8,126 bases of DNA from NCBI GenBank assembly GCA_002732645.1, contig NVRL01000044.1, forward strand, positions 2,541 to 10,666, given 5' to 3'. The stretch's first letter is position 1. Every line of letters begins with the position of its first letter. Below the pieces are notes generated by a model. That model was not told where the DNA came from. It did not search any database and saw only the letters and a list, made by a program, of their open reading frames with translations. This DNA comes from Sulfurimonas sp. (lineage in GTDB: Bacteria > Campylobacterota > Campylobacteria > Campylobacterales > Sulfurimonadaceae). The position numbers were made by a program, and so were the translations under genes. Positions 7,141-8,126 of the stretch are shown here, piece after piece.

Positions 7141-7481
7141 GTAGCTGGAGTTTCTTCTTTAGCTGGAGCTACTGGAGCTTCAACTGGAGTAACAGCAGTA
7201 GGAGCTACTACATTTGTAGTCTCAACCATGTTGTCAACTACTGAAGATTGTGCCGAGCTAGAGTACAGATAACCTAAAGCGATTGTATTTGAAACAAATA
7301 AAAAACCTATAAGAAATGTAGCTTTTGCTAAAAACGCATTTGGTCCCTTAGCACCAAAAACAGACTCATTTGAGCCACTATATGCACCAAGACCTATGCT
7401 TGAGCTTTTTTGTAGAAGTACAGCTATTACTAGTATTACTACTAAAACGATCTGAACAATAAGTAAAAAACTAGTTGTCAT
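7134..7481 (-). CDS. secG: SecG, preprotein translocase subunit
   Basis: SecG is the small inner-membrane subunit of the SecYEG channel and supports SecA-driven protein export. The 115-residue product has two hydrophobic segments (about 4-24 and 53-74). Between them is the conserved loop, with KSSSIGLGAYSGSNESVFG at 25-43, then GPNAFLAKAT (46-55) leading into the second segment. After residue 88 comes a Pro/Ala/Val/Thr-rich tail ending in charged KEETPATK; such low-complexity tails are usual in epsilonproteobacterial SecG and tolerate length change. The ATG at 7481 follows AGGA about 8 nt upstream. It is read from its own promoter at 7511-7539 and appears to end at a hairpin over its stop codon, so it is probably monocistronic with some read-through into frr-pyrE. 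The porin-like protein and the zinc binding protein in this window are likely clients of the Sec pathway. Confidence 0.96.
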   Translation of the reverse strand: MTTSFLLIVQIVLVVILVIAVLLQKSSSIGLGAYSGSNESVFGAKGPNAFLAKATFLIGFLFVSNTIALGYLYSSSAQSSVVDNMVETTNVVAPTAVTPVEAPVAPAKEETPATK

Positions 7482-7510
7482 TTATATATCCTGAGTTTAA
7501 AAAGTGGCGA

Positions 7511-7539
7511 ATTATACCCAAAAAAACAACATAATACAA
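7511..7539 (-). promoter_or_regulatory. secG promoter
   Basis: TTGTAT (7539-7534) and TATAAT (7516-7511) on the minus strand are separated by an ideal 17 nt. The -10 is followed by TCGCCA; transcription would start near 7504 with a leader of about 23 nt. This is the best -35/-10 pair in the window. Its -35 lies only 7 bp from the -10 of the oppositely directed znuA promoter. Confidence 0.65.
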
Positions 7540-7546
7540 TTTTAGG

Positions 7547-7552
7547 TATAAT
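7547..7552 (+). promoter_or_regulatory. znuA promoter, -10 element
   Basis: TATAAT preceded by GG, 21 bp before the ATG at 7574. Transcription would start near 7559, giving a very short leader of about 15 nt with a modest TTGGA ribosome-binding site (7564-7568). The expected -35 (about 7524-7529) is A-rich and falls inside the secG promoter, suggesting weak or activator-dependent use. Confidence 0.5.
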
Positions 7553-7573
7553 TTCAAAAAAATTTGGATAATA

Positions 7574-8126
7574 ATGAAAGATTTTAGAAATATAATATTT
7601 GTTTTAGTGGTTGCTGTTTTTATTTTACAAATGTATGTCTCAAAGCAAGATGCAATAGCACAATCAAAAAATCAAAAACCTACAGTAGCTCTTAGTACAT
7701 TTGCCCTCTATGACATCGCTAAAAATATTTCACAAGATAGTATAGACTTAGTAATGATTTTACCTTTGGGTGTAGATGCTCACAGTTTCGAGCCAACACC
7801 AAAGTTAATGGCAGAGATAATTGGAAGTGCCCTTGTTGTCTACAGTGGAGCAGGACTTGAACCATGGACTTCTTCATTTGAGTTTAAATCAAAAGTGATA
7901 GATATGAGTAAGTCAGTTAAATTACTAGAACCTAGAGATGAGCATGATAGTCATGCTCACCATGACCATGGGCATAGTGCTGTAGACCCACATTACTGGT
8001 TGGATATTCAAAATATGATTACTGCTACAAAGCTTATGAGTGTAGAGTTCATAAATTTATTACCAGAAAATACAGAACTATATAAGATAAACACTCAAAA
8101 GTATATAGGAAAGCTAAAATCTATAG
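7574..8126 (+). CDS. znuA: ZnuA-like zinc ABC transporter binding protein (3' end cut off)
   Basis: Only 184 codons are present; the gene runs off the right edge. It is a cluster A-I (TroA/ZnuA) periplasmic binding protein that would hand Zn2+ to a ZnuBC-type importer. Residues 6-21 are a hydrophobic signal segment; there is no lipobox cysteine, and cleavage may follow AIA at about 29 or the segment may stay as an anchor. The mature part begins PTVALSTFALYDIAKNI (36-52). The first metal ligand is probably His70 in GVDAHSFEPTP (66-76). A His-rich loop (124-134, six His) is followed by DPHYWLD (138-144) with His140 as the likely second ligand. The His-rich loop is characteristic of zinc rather than manganese binding proteins, which supports the symbol, though the missing C-terminal half prevents checking the remaining ligands. 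Its promoter overlaps that of secG. Permease and ATPase genes would be expected downstream, outside the window. Confidence 0.88.
   Translation, partial: MKDFRNIIFVLVVAVFILQMYVSKQDAIAQSKNQKPTVALSTFALYDIAKNISQDSIDLVMILPLGVDAHSFEPTPKLMAEIIGSALVVYSGAGLEPWTSSFEFKSKVIDMSKSVKLLEPRDEHDSHAHHDHGHSAVDPHYWLDIQNMITATKLMSVEFINLLPENTELYKINTQKYIGKLKSI

Overview
The window looks like ordinary chromosome from a low-GC Campylobacterota (epsilonproteobacterial) bacterium, most likely Sulfurimonas or a close relative. This placement is inferred from the secG-frr-pyrE gene order, the short epsilon-type PyrE, a DUF3373-type outer-membrane protein, the AT-rich intergenic DNA, and promoters with a strong (often TGn-extended) -10 and weak -35. 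No database search was possible, so genus is a judgement. Six genes are complete and two are cut by the window edges. There is no mobile element, CRISPR array, tRNA or rRNA, and no stretch over 300 bases without a gene.

Layout. 1-734 (minus) is the 5' part of an outer-membrane porin-like gene with its own promoter at 768-798. 862-2451 (minus) is recJ and 2441-4060 (minus) is pyrG; they overlap by 11 nt and are probably co-transcribed from a promoter at about 4094. A 124-bp divergent region separates pyrG from a Kef/CPA2-type cation:proton antiporter with a C-terminal RCK_N domain (4185-5807, plus). That gene converges on pyrE (5842-6450, minus) across a 34-bp gap of unusually high GC. pyrE lies 5 nt behind frr (6456-7013, minus), which has its own promoter near 7049. 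secG (7134-7481, minus) is upstream and ends in an apparent intrinsic terminator overlapping its stop codon. Divergent from secG is the 5' part of a zinc-type ABC transporter binding protein (7574-8126, plus).

Roles. Most of the window is housekeeping: CTP synthesis (PyrG), UMP precursor synthesis (PyrE), ribosome recycling (Frr), protein export (SecG) and single-strand DNA exonuclease activity (RecJ). The envelope and transport genes (porin-like protein, antiporter, zinc binding protein) are arranged around them and are mostly read from separate promoters. I see no obviously new multi-gene system. The best second looks are the promoter architecture (GC-rich discriminators on growth genes, and overlapping secG/znuA promoters), a Ser in the Rossmann glycine motif of the antiporter's RCK domain, a four-cysteine C-terminus in PyrE, and a Cys-rich in-frame remnant just after the pyrE stop.
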